This document shows, in pieces, positions 1 to 6,734 of a DNA stretch of 45,863 nt. This DNA is from Deltaproteobacteria bacterium RIFCSPHIGHO2_02_FULL_40_28 (lineage in GTDB: Bacteria > UBA10199 > 2-12-FULL-40-28), in the NCBI GenBank assembly GCA_001798135.1, contig MGRJ01000029.1:1-45863 (forward strand), written 5' to 3'. The notes beneath the pieces were generated by a model. It was not told where the DNA came from. It worked only from the letters and a program-made list of their open reading frames with translations, and ran no database searches. The stretch's first letter is position 1. Every line of letters begins with the position of its first letter. Made by a program: the position numbers and the translations under genes.

Positions 1-110
1 AACGCAATTATTACGAACATATTATTCGAAATGAAATTGATCTTAATCAGATTAGAAAATACATTAATGACAACCCATTAAAATGGGAATGGGATGAATA
101 TTATATTTAG
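1..110 (+). CDS. C-terminal end of a REP-associated tyrosine transposase (RAYT, Y1_Tnp/IS200-like), cut by window edge
   Basis: Reading from base 3, the frame gives about 35 residues and ends in TAG at 108-110. The residues include NYYEHIIRNE, then IRKYI and NPLKWEWD. This is the typical C-terminal signature of the RAYT/COG1943 group of Y1 single-strand transposases, which bind and move REP palindromes. The catalytic HUH motif and tyrosine would lie upstream, outside the window, so it is not possible to tell whether the gene is intact. Its presence fits the many palindromic repeats in this window. The family assignment rests on a short but characteristic stretch. Confidence 0.72.
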   Translation, partial: RNYYEHIIRNEIDLNQIRKYINDNPLKWEWDEYYI

Positions 111-119
111 GGAAATTTT

Positions 120-2054
120 TTATTGAACGTAACCCAAAGCTCGAAGGGCTTCGCCTTCGATTTCAAAAGTTTCGAGGTTGGTGGAAGAATCAATAATAAT
201 GCCATTGGCATCAACTACACTTTCTAGATAATCTTGTACTCGTTGTGCAAGAGGACTTTCTACAGCTTTTAAACCTAAAAGAGCGTATGCAGTTGCTTGA
301 GCTTCTCCATCATCAGCAGATCCATTGGTAACCAAACCCGATTCGTCAACGAGGGCAAAAAGACGAGTATAAAGTTCGTCAATTAAATCAGAGTATAAAC
401 CAGATTCGCTGCTGGTTGCTAAAACATAAAGAGGCATGGCTAAAGAAAGATCACCATAGGTGTAAGAATTATCCGCATCGTAAGCAGGTAAAAAAGTGGT
501 ATTTAAATAATCTGCCAAAAATTCCAAAGCATCGGTGTAATCTTGTGAAAAATCTGTGCTGATTTCTGCCATAGCTCCAACCCCTTCAACACAAAGAGCT
601 AAATCCCAGGGAATAAGGCCCGGGATGCTTACTCGTGCTTGAATGATGCGATTGGCTACTCCATCAAAACGTATCGAAGCATCATCCCCATAAGTAGTAT
701 CACGTGCATCCAGCAAGGCATCAAAGGCTGTATTGGTTTCTGTTTCTAAAGTTGCGTTTGGATTATCTTGTAAGTACCAAGAAAGAAAAACCCAGTTAGG
801 ACAAGAAAGATTATTAGCGGTATCTGTTGGGTTTGCAAGGAGTGTATCCATTTTGGTATCAAAATAAGAAGCTGTGGCCTCAAGAGCTTCTTGCCAATCG
901 GGATCGCTGCCATAATTTGTAGCCAAAAAAAATCCAAGCGCTGTAACCCCCGTTACATTTTGATAACCTGTGGTTGTTGGGGTGAGCGGATCTCCCGCAG
1001 TGATTTGCCAATCAAAGCTTCCATCATCATTTTGTGCTTCTGCCAATCGATTAGCTAAAAGAATAATAATATCTTCGTTAACAGTTACGCTAAAATCGGT
1101 GCTGGCATAGTACCAAACTTTTTTGTCTGTATCTTGAGCAATAAACACATCGCAATTACTAGAAAGAGCAACGCCTTCTTGGTCACTTTGGGGAAGATCC
1201 CATTCTTGAATAAAACTACCTGATGGTGTTACAGCCACTAATTGATTAGGCCCATCATAACCTACAAAGATCACATCATTAGTGGCATCATAATCAAGAC
1301 TTGCCAGATCGGTATAACCTGCAACCGGAACAAAGGAGGTTACAAAAGTAACATCGGTAGAAGTTGCAGAAGATTGAATGGGTAGACGAAAAACATAAAC
1401 ACTTCCTTCTCCCTGATGGCCTGCATAAAAAAGCCCTCCTTCGGAATCAGCACTGTTGGGTACAAAAGCCAAAGCTTCTAACCCAGCATTATCTGCGCCT
1501 GTCATCCAGGTGGTTAAAGTAAAAGTGCGAAGTACAGTACCTGTGGTGGTATCAAACTCGATAATGCCATCGGGATTTTCAACACCCACGTAGATAATGC
1601 CGTTTGATTCATTGGCAATGGCTACACCTTCTAAATCTCCACCAATATTCCAGGTTGTAATGCCTGATCCATCTTTGTTCATGCGTGAGAGATTTCCTTC
1701 GTCATCAGCAATGTAAAGTTTTTCTGTAGTGTCGTTATAGTCGGCCCCACTGGGTTCATCACCACTTGGAAGATTGATTCCAATATCGGTTGGATTTTGA
1801 GTAAAATCGAGAGTAGAACAAAAATCGTAAGTGATGCTTTCTTCGGTTGTATCGGAGCCCCCAGAAGTGGGATCACTTCCCCCACCCGAACCTGTGGGAT
1901 CTTCACCTTCTGTTCCTGTATCTTCAGTTTCGGTGCTCTCATCAGCCCCATTGGAAGAATGTTTCCCATTTCCGCAGGCAGAAAGCCCTAAGGTGAGCCC
2001 AAGAATCAGAAGAAAAAACCCGTTAAGTTGAATTTGTTTAATCATTTGAACCAT
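120..2054 (-). CDS. Lipoprotein with an SdiA-regulated/YjiK-like beta-propeller and an alpha-helical C-terminal domain
   Basis: The 644-residue product starts with a basic n-region, a hydrophobic core and the lipobox LSAC, with the lipidated Cys near residue 27. A low-complexity Ser/Thr/Glu/Asp/Gly linker follows to about residue 72. Residues about 75-330 contain blade-like repeats (GADYNDTTEKLYIADDEG, LEGVAIANES, LASLDYDATNDVIFVGY) resembling SdiA-regulated/YjiK or esterase-like phytase propellers. Residues about 335-640 are mostly helical with Trp/Tyr-rich hairpins (TTGYQNVTGVTALGFFLA) and look like an alpha/alpha toroid of the glycosidase or terpene-cyclase type. It probably sits on the outer or inner membrane facing the periplasm. 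No substrate can be named. An alternative ATG lies three codons downstream. Confidence 0.7.
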   Translation of the reverse strand: MVQMIKQIQLNGFFLLILGLTLGLSACGNGKHSSNGADESTETEDTGTEGEDPTGSGGGSDPTSGGSDTTEESITYDFCSTLDFTQNPTDIGINLPSGDEPSGADYNDTTEKLYIADDEGNLSRMNKDGSGITTWNIGGDLEGVAIANESNGIIYVGVENPDGIIEFDTTTGTVLRTFTLTTWMTGADNAGLEALAFVPNSADSEGGLFYAGHQGEGSVYVFRLPIQSSATSTDVTFVTSFVPVAGYTDLASLDYDATNDVIFVGYDGPNQLVAVTPSGSFIQEWDLPQSDQEGVALSSNCDVFIAQDTDKKVWYYASTDFSVTVNEDIIILLANRLAEAQNDDGSFDWQITAGDPLTPTTTGYQNVTGVTALGFFLATNYGSDPDWQEALEATASYFDTKMDTLLANPTDTANNLSCPNWVFLSWYLQDNPNATLETETNTAFDALLDARDTTYGDDASIRFDGVANRIIQARVSIPGLIPWDLALCVEGVGAMAEISTDFSQDYTDALEFLADYLNTTFLPAYDADNSYTYGDLSLAMPLYVLATSSESGLYSDLIDELYTRLFALVDESGLVTNGSADDGEAQATAYALLGLKAVESPLAQRVQDYLESVVDANGIIIDSSTNLETFEIEGEALRALGYVQ

Positions 2055-2133
2055 TTATCTTTTTCTCTCTATCTATGTTATCGGTAATCTAACCTGTAAA
2101 GTTGCGTTTTGGAACATATTTTTAATTATATTT

Positions 2134-2222
2134 CCCCCCTCCCTTGAGGGGAGGGGGTGAAGGGGGAGGGTGAAATTCAAGACCACCCTCTCCCCCGCCC
2201 CTCCCCCCTCAAGGGGGAGGGG
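2134..2222. repeat. Palindromic repeat, CCCCTCCC family (family B)
   Basis: This is a C-run/G-run palindrome made of two adjoining hairpins (CCCTCCCTTGAGGGGAGGG, then CTCCCCCCTCAAGGGGGAG). It lies between the lipoprotein gene and the hydrolase gene. Related copies occur at 5237-5324, 6051-6080, 14245-14333, 23056-23094 and 36321-36360, often next to an ATATTT or AAATAT end. It resembles REP/BIME-type elements. Confidence 0.8.
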
Positions 2223-2238
2223 ATTAAAGATGGGTCTC

Positions 2239-3240
2239 TTACACAGTCGAAATTCGGTGATACTGATCCCCTTCATAAACAAGGTAAGAAGTTTCATCGG
2301 TAACGCGATTGAGTTCTGGATGCCCCTGCAGGTAATCATCAATGATTTTGATGGCCAATGCTGGGGTATCACTCATTAAAGTGTGTCCTGCTGTGGGAAC
2401 ATTGTTGTGAGGAATCACTAAAAGTTCTGAGTGAGGAATTTCATGATCGAGGGCATGTCCTGTTTCTTCTGGAACAAACCCATCCCATTCCGATTGCACA
2501 ACAAGGGTTGGTTGAGTAAGCCGACTCTTTAAAATCCTGCGTCTTTCCATTTCATCAGGATCTTTGATGAGTTCAATTTCTTCTCTAGAATAACCCATGC
2601 GGGCTTGCTGACGTTCCCTAACTTCTTCACGGGTGTTATCATTGCCAATTAAATAAGGCCCTGCAAATTGTTCTTGCAACCAACTCACATCGGTAGGTTT
2701 TCCACGGGGCTCCATGCTATCAAAAAGAATGATGCGCGCAATACGAGGATTATCAACGGCTAGCGACTGGGAGATGGGTCCACCCAGCGAAGAAGCCACC
2801 AGAGTTACATTGGAGGTGAGCCCTTTATCATCCAGGAATTGATTGAACCACAAGGGCAGGGCGGTATCAAAATCATAATCATGATCGGGCAGGGAATCTG
2901 AATAACCACTTCCCGGGAGATCAATGGGATGACCGTGAATCACAGCTTGTAATTTATCCGAATGATCTTTAGCTGCCTGCCAATAACCATAGCCAACAAC
3001 TCCAGCAGCAGTAACTCCTCCTGCAATAGCAAGTGGGAGAATAAGTCCAGCAGCCGAATAAAGAGCAACTCCTGCTCCCGCACCCGCTAGCACGCTTGTT
3101 GTTTCAAGTGCTTCTTCGGTAGAAGCCAAATTTCCGATGGTTGAAAGGATACTCATGGTGTTTCGTGTATCGGCCCCCATCCTGCTATGTTTCTTGGTTT
3201 TTGCAATATTTTTTTGGTGCCGGGCACGCTTGTAAACCAT
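2239..3240 (-). CDS. Alpha/beta-hydrolase fold protein with a hydrophobic N-terminal region
   Basis: The 333-residue product has the second half of an alpha/beta-hydrolase core: HPIDLPGSGYSD, the nucleophile elbow VASSLGGPIS (Ser followed by LGG), an acid in SEWDGFVP, and the catalytic His in TAGHTLMS. Residues about 30-85 form an Ala/Gly-rich hydrophobic stretch (VLAGAGAGVALYSAAG, ILPLAIAGGVTAAGVVGYGY) that could anchor it in the membrane. The usual first strands with the oxyanion-hole HG motif before DLPG are not evident, so the domain may be remodelled. Start choice is uncertain: no clear Shine-Dalgarno is seen before 3240, and Met21 or Met29 are alternatives. The substrate is unknown. Confidence 0.72.
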   Translation of the reverse strand: MVYKRARHQKNIAKTKKHSRMGADTRNTMSILSTIGNLASTEEALETTSVLAGAGAGVALYSAAGLILPLAIAGGVTAAGVVGYGYWQAAKDHSDKLQAVIHGHPIDLPGSGYSDSLPDHDYDFDTALPLWFNQFLDDKGLTSNVTLVASSLGGPISQSLAVDNPRIARIILFDSMEPRGKPTDVSWLQEQFAGPYLIGNDNTREEVRERQQARMGYSREEIELIKDPDEMERRRILKSRLTQPTLVVQSEWDGFVPEETGHALDHEIPHSELLVIPHNNVPTAGHTLMSDTPALAIKIIDDYLQGHPELNRVTDETSYLVYEGDQYHRISTV

Positions 3241-3244
3241 TGTT

Positions 3245-3404
3245 GGATAAGTGAGTAGAAGAAAAAATTTTTAGCAAAAGACGCGATCTTTAAGGCATCG
3301 AGCCTTAAAGTCGCTCGCTCTCGCCAATTTGTTTATTTTTTTCGGATGGACAAATTGGCTCCGAGACGCTTTTGCTAAAAATTTTTTCTTCTACTCACTT
3401 ATCC
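3245..3404. repeat. Perfect 36-bp inverted repeat with structured 88-nt centre
   Basis: The arms 3245-3280 and 3369-3404 are exact reverse complements over 36 bases (outer end GGATAAGTGAG, inner end TAGCAAAAG). The centre holds further hairpins: CTTTAAGGC/GCCTTAAAG around 3288-3310 and GCCAATTTGT/ACAAATTGGC. Such a long perfect palindrome could be a non-autonomous mobile element, a cruciform-forming site or a structured RNA. It directly abuts the start of the hydrolase gene on one side and DnaA-box-like sequences on the other. Confidence 0.85.
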
Positions 3405-3560
3405 ACATCTGTGCATAAAACTGTGGATATAAATGTATGGTAGTGTATGTTAAAAATTAACCCCAGAGGCATGTCCAATTTGAGGAGTAAAGTCCCCATA
3501 TTTTGTACACTGTCTTTATAAATAGCTAATATTATTTATTATTTTTAATAACGCATGATG
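3399..3560. other. DnaA-box-like cluster followed by AT-rich DNA (possible replication origin or DnaA-regulated site)
   Basis: TTATCCACA at 3399-3407 is an exact match to the classical DnaA box. TGTGCATAA at 3410-3418 and TGTGGATAT at 3422-3430 are each one mismatch from the same box on the other strand. About 80-120 bases further on, 3510-3550 is almost entirely A/T and could melt easily. The stretch lies where genes to the left run leftward and the next gene runs rightward. Exact boxes also occur by chance and in gene promoters, and no dnaA, dnaN or other origin marker gene is in view, so this is a candidate only. The rest of 3431-3607 shows no other feature. Confidence 0.35.
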
Positions 3561-3607
3561 GCATTATCTTTGCTTAAAGTGTTCATAGAATGGACGTTTT
3601 AAAAAAG

Positions 3608-3738
3608 GAGTCTGTTGAAAAAAGTAGTTTTCCACCAATTTTGTCATTCCCGCGGAGGCGGGAATCCAGTCTTTTCAATAAGTTCTGGATCCCTGCCTTC
3701 GCAGGGATGACAGAGGAATGACATTCTTCAACAGACCC
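3608..3738. mobile_element. 131-bp MITE copy 1 with terminal inverted repeats and 5-bp target duplication
   Basis: The element begins GAGTCTGTTGAA and ends TTCAACAGACCC. Its interior carries the GTCATTCCCGCG/CGCAGGGATGAC palindromes. AAAAG flanks it at 3603-3607 and 3739-3743. A second copy of identical length lies at 40402-40532, with roughly a dozen base differences. No coding capacity is present. The right-hand AAAAGGAG now supplies the Shine-Dalgarno of the gene at 3752. A transposase would have to act in trans. Confidence 0.8.
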
Positions 3739-3751
3739 AAAAGGAGCAAAA

Positions 3752-4471
3752 ATGGGAGTTTTAAATAGTTTTTTTCCAAATGTAACCAGAAATGTTTCAA
3801 CAGGGGAATTTTTAGAACTTCCCATGGGGAAGAGATTTAAACCTCACAGTACTGAGCAAGTTCAATTGAGTGAGGACTCTCTCTCAAATGTTTCAGTTGG
3901 CACTTATCGCAATGTTTTTGGTGACCATGCTCTGGGAATTCAAATTGAAAAGGGGAATCAAACTCAATTTTCTGCTTTTAATTTTTCCTCTGGATTTACA
4001 GGTGCTAGTAATCCCATTACAGACCTTGATACCCTTTGGAAGGATATTGATAGTGATGGCGACCTGGATTTACTTTGTGGATTTTTAACAGGTGGGGAAA
4101 ATTGTTGTGCTGAAGCTGGTTTTTTGATTTTTGAAAATAACAAAGGCCGCTTTTTACAACGCATTTCCACCCTAGATAGTGATGGAACAGGATTTTATTC
4201 GTGTGGAGCCTGCATGATAGGCTTAAGTTTATTTGATAAGCGCATTAAAATAAAAGCTCGCAACATGGATGTTTTTGAAAATGAGGGCCGTATTGGAATT
4301 CGTTTTGAATATTATCATCCTCAAAGTGAGGCTTACAAGGAAGTAAGCTTGGGTGAAAACGAATGGAATTTTACCTTGGATGATGAAGGAGAAATTAATC
4401 AAGACAGCATCGCAACTTCCAAACCAGATGAAGAACTTTATGTTCAGCTGTACGAGGATTATTTATCCTAG
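3752..4471 (+). CDS. Hypothetical protein with one VCBS/FG-GAP-like Asp-rich loop
   Basis: The 239-residue product has no signal peptide or membrane segment that I can see. Around residue 97 it has DIDSDGDLDLLCG, an Asp-rich calcium-binding loop of the kind found in VCBS/FG-GAP blades and EF-hand-like repeats. A Cys-rich stretch follows (GGENCCAEAG, FYSCGACMIG). I do not recognise the family. The start is supported by AAAAGGAG about six bases before the ATG. A 131-bp MITE sits directly upstream, so its original promoter has been separated from the ribosome binding site. A strong terminator follows at 4500. Confidence 0.65.
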   Translation: MGVLNSFFPNVTRNVSTGEFLELPMGKRFKPHSTEQVQLSEDSLSNVSVGTYRNVFGDHALGIQIEKGNQTQFSAFNFSSGFTGASNPITDLDTLWKDIDSDGDLDLLCGFLTGGENCCAEAGFLIFENNKGRFLQRISTLDSDGTGFYSCGACMIGLSLFDKRIKIKARNMDVFENEGRIGIRFEYYHPQSEAYKEVSLGENEWNFTLDDEGEINQDSIATSKPDEELYVQLYEDYLS

Positions 4472-4499
4472 ACTTTTTTGCTCGTTGGGGTGAGAGGTC

Positions 4500-4525
4500 A
4501 GGGGCCCTTTGGGGCCCCTTTTTTT
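4500..4525 (+). terminator. Rho-independent terminator after the gene at 3752-4471
   Basis: An 8-bp GC-rich stem (AGGGGCCC pairing with GGGCCCCT around loop TTTG) is followed directly by a run of seven T. It ends transcription of the upstream + strand gene and separates it from the convergent vapC. Confidence 0.88.
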
Positions 4526-4547
4526 AACTGCCGTCTGCAGGACTTTT

Positions 4548-4943
4548 CTACCAATATTCTAGCCGAAGGTTAGGAACTCGTACAAATTCGTTACGGTTTC
4601 TGGTTACTAAAGTGAGGTCGTAGGCTAGAGCTGTAGCTGCAATCAGCATGTCATTGGCTCCAATGGGAGTCCCCACTTTTTTAAGGCTGGTTCGAATGAT
4701 GCCATAATGATCGATGGCTTGATCATCAAAAGGAAAAGAATCAAATTGTTCAAAAAATATTTTGAGGATACGGAGATTTTCATCCACTTTTTGGCTGAGT
4801 CTGGCTCCATAAACGAGCTCGGCTTTCACCACGCTGCACAAAAAAATTTCCACTGGATTCAGCGAATGGATTTTATCTACAAGTGTATGATCATGTCCTT
4901 TAAGAAGGGCGATACAAATATTGGTGTCGATTAAGTAGCTCAT
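4548..4943 (-). CDS. vapC: VapC-type PIN-domain ribonuclease toxin
   Basis: The 131-residue product starts MSYLIDTNICIALL, the first strand of a PIN domain with the metal-binding Asp6. It also has KAELVYGAR (conserved Glu), GANDMLIAATA (third acidic residue) and LVTRNRNEFVRVPNLRLEYW, the typical VapC C-terminus. VapC toxins are Mg-dependent RNases that often cut tRNA or rRNA. The start overlaps the stop of the antitoxin gene by ATGA, so the two are translationally coupled. All expected acidic positions seem present, so the toxin looks intact. The RNA target cannot be told from sequence. Confidence 0.92.
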   Translation of the reverse strand: MSYLIDTNICIALLKGHDHTLVDKIHSLNPVEIFLCSVVKAELVYGARLSQKVDENLRILKIFFEQFDSFPFDDQAIDHYGIIRTSLKKVGTPIGANDMLIAATALAYDLTLVTRNRNEFVRVPNLRLEYW

Positions 4944-5164
4944 TCAAATTCATCATCGTTGCATGGGAGCCGTTCAATTTCTGGGAAATTTTCCTGCCAA
5001 CCACCCACAATTTTGGTAAAGAAATTTTTCTTCCAACCACGAGGGGCAAGTTTTTCTTTTACCAAGCTTGCAAGATAAGCTGATACTTTTTCCCCCTTTT
5101 TTTGAGCAGCTTGCCGGATGCTTTTTTCTAAAATATCAGGGACATAAAAATTAAGTTGAGCCAT
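4940..5164 (-). CDS. vapB: VapB-type antitoxin with ribbon-helix-helix N-terminus
   Basis: This 74-residue protein begins MAQLNFYVPDILEKSIRQAA, a ribbon-helix-helix DNA-binding pattern (short strand, then two helices with KKGEKVSAYLASLV). The tail GWKKNFF, GGWQENFPEIERLP is the likely toxin-neutralising segment. It overlaps vapC by four bases and lies upstream in the operon, as usual for antitoxins. A palindrome at 5183-5206, just before the gene, is the probable autoregulatory operator. Shine-Dalgarno AAGGAG precedes the ATG. Assignment rests on fold pattern plus the VapC partner. Confidence 0.85.
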   Translation of the reverse strand: MAQLNFYVPDILEKSIRQAAQKKGEKVSAYLASLVKEKLAPRGWKKNFFTKIVGGWQENFPEIERLPCNDDEFE

Positions 5165-5182
5165 TTTTTCTCCTTAAAACAA

Positions 5183-5206
5183 GTATATCAATTATACTTG
5201 ATATAC
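5183..5206 (-). promoter_or_regulatory. Probable vapBC operator (inverted repeat)
   Basis: GTATATCAA and TTGATATAC form a perfect 9-bp inverted repeat around a 6-bp spacer. A nested AAGTATA/TATACTT repeat overlaps it. The position, 19 bases before the antitoxin start, fits binding of the ribbon-helix-helix antitoxin for autorepression. Confidence 0.65.
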
Positions 5207-5236
5207 TTTATTTTTTCAACCCTTTTTATTTATTTT

Positions 5237-5324
5237 CCCCTCACCCCCGCCCCTCTCCCCAAGGAGAGGGGAGAGAAAATATCCCCCCTCCCTTGAGGGA
5301 GGGGGTGCAGGGGGAGGGGGAGAG
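5237..5324. repeat. Palindromic repeat, CCCCTCCC family (family B)
   Basis: Two hairpins in tandem (CCTCTCCCCAAGGAGAGG, then CCCCTCCCTTGAGGGAGGGG) separated by AAAATATC. It fills the gap between vapB and trmFO. Just downstream, 5331-5352 (CCCTGAACTTGTCAAAGGG) looks like a further short repeat. Confidence 0.8.
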
Positions 5325-5378
5325 ACCCGAGCGACCCTGAACTTGTCAAAGGGAAGTTGATGGGTGTAGGGTTATGGG

Positions 5379-6734
5379 GTGACACATGTAACAATTATTG
5401 GTGGGGGTTTGGCAGGCTGTGAGGCTGCATGGCAGTTGGCCAAGCGAGGAATTGATGTTTACCTCTATGAAATGCGTCCTCAAGTTCAAACAGGAGCCCA
5501 CTCTGGGGGAGATTTAGCCGAACTGGTTTGTTCCAATTCTCTGGGTTCCATTCTTCCCAATAAAGCTTCTGGAATTTTATTTAACGAACTTAAAATGTTG
5601 GGCTCTCTTTTGATGGAATGTGCTCAAAAAGCAGCGTTACCTGCTGGCGGAGCCTTGGCGGTTGATCGAAAAGTTTTTTCAGAAAATGTGACGCATGCTT
5701 TAAATCAAAACGCACACATTAAAATTATTCGGGAAGAAATATTTGATATCCCAGAAGGACCAACAATTATTGCTTCAGGACCGCTTACTTCTAAAAATCT
5801 TTCCCATACTCTTCAAAAATTAACGAAAGAGGAACATCTTTATTTTTTTGATGCCCTGTCTCCCATTGTAGAAGCTGCTAGTGTTGATATGAACATTGCT
5901 TTTAAGGCTTCGCGGTATGGAGTGGGTGAAAAAGAAGGTGGTGATTATATTAATTGCCCTTTGAATAAAGAAGAATATCAAAATTTTGTACAAGAACTTT
6001 TAAAAGCAGAACGCATTCCATTAAAAGATTTCGAGAAGAACATTGAACATATCCCCCCTCCCCTTGTGGGAGGGGCGATCTACTTCGAAGGATGTCTTCC
6101 TGTTGAAGTTCTTGCCTCCCGTGGGGAGCGTTCTTTGGCTTTTGGTCCGATGAAGCCTGTGGGGCTTGATGATCCCAGAACAGGAAGGTGGCCGTATGCT
6201 GTTGTTCAATTAAGACAAGATAATGTGGCAGCTAGTTTGTACAATTTGGTTGGGTTTCAAACTAATTTAAAATATCCCGAACAAGAGCGGATTTTTCGAA
6301 TGATTCCTGGTTTAAAAAATGCCGAGTTTGTTCGTTTTGGGCAAATGCATCGAAACACCTTTCTTAACTCCCCTAAGGTTTTAAGGCCGACACTTCAGTT
6401 TAAAGAAAGAGATAATTTATTTTTTGCAGGGCAAATAACAGGAGTAGAAGGTTATATGGGAAATATTGCTACAGGACTTTTAGCAGGAATTAATTTGGCT
6501 TTGGTGATGAAAAATTTGGAGGCGTTTATTTTGCCACAAACAACAATGCTGGGGGCTCTTTGCCATTATATTACCCATGCCGATTCAAAACATTTTCAAC
6601 CCATGAAGGCCAATATGGGGATTTTAAAACCACTGGATGTTTTGGAAAAAGATAAAAAGAAAAAAAATGAAGAACTTGCTTTAAAATCAAAACAAGCCCT
6701 GCAAAAATTAATAGGCATTGCGTTGCATGTCTAA
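5379..6734 (+). CDS. trmFO: TrmFO, folate/FAD-dependent tRNA (uracil-54-C5)-methyltransferase
   Basis: The 451-residue product makes 5-methyluridine-54 in the T-loop of tRNA, using methylene-tetrahydrofolate and FADH2. Seen are the N-terminal FAD motif [26 protein letters not shown], the conserved Cys region [33 protein letters not shown], and the C-terminal [14 protein letters not shown]. The start is GTG at 5379; no strong Shine-Dalgarno is visible. An unusual stretch at residues about 222-236 (HIPPPLVGG) is encoded by a family B palindrome, where relatives usually run almost straight from FEK to FFEGC. The 3' end overlaps the convergent MopE-like gene by 27 bases. Confidence 0.95.
   Translation: MTHVTIIGGGLAGCEAAWQLAKRGIDVYLYEMRPQVQTGAHSGGDLAELVCSNSLGSILPNKASGILFNELKMLGSLLMECAQKAALPAGGALAVDRKVFSENVTHALNQNAHIKIIREEIFDIPEGPTIIASGPLTSKNLSHTLQKLTKEEHLYFFDALSPIVEAASVDMNIAFKASRYGVGEKEGGDYINCPLNKEEYQNFVQELLKAERIPLKDFEKNIEHIPPPLVGGAIYFEGCLPVEVLASRGERSLAFGPMKPVGLDDPRTGRWPYAVVQLRQDNVAASLYNLVGFQTNLKYPEQERIFRMIPGLKNAEFVRFGQMHRNTFLNSPKVLRPTLQFKERDNLFFAGQITGVEGYMGNIATGLLAGINLALVMKNLEAFILPQTTMLGALCHYITHADSKHFQPMKANMGILKPLDVLEKDKKKKNEELALKSKQALQKLIGIALHV
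6051..6080. repeat. Family B palindrome inside trmFO coding sequence
   Basis: ATCCCCCCTCCCC-TTGTG-GGAGGGGCGAT is an in-frame copy of the intergenic CCCCTCCC palindrome, read as [10 protein letters not shown]. It keeps the frame open. It lies at a loop between FEKN and YFEGC, where other TrmFO proteins have no such insert as far as I know. Confidence 0.7.

Noticed and set aside
2131-2223. CRISPR array
   Set aside because: The tandem C-run/G-run units are palindromic, irregular in length and lack unique spacers of constant size. They are REP-like.
3583-3825. Minus-strand frame of 80 codons across the MITE
   Set aside because: It is the translation of the repeat ([24 protein letters not shown]), a well-known false protein from GTCATTCCC palindromes.
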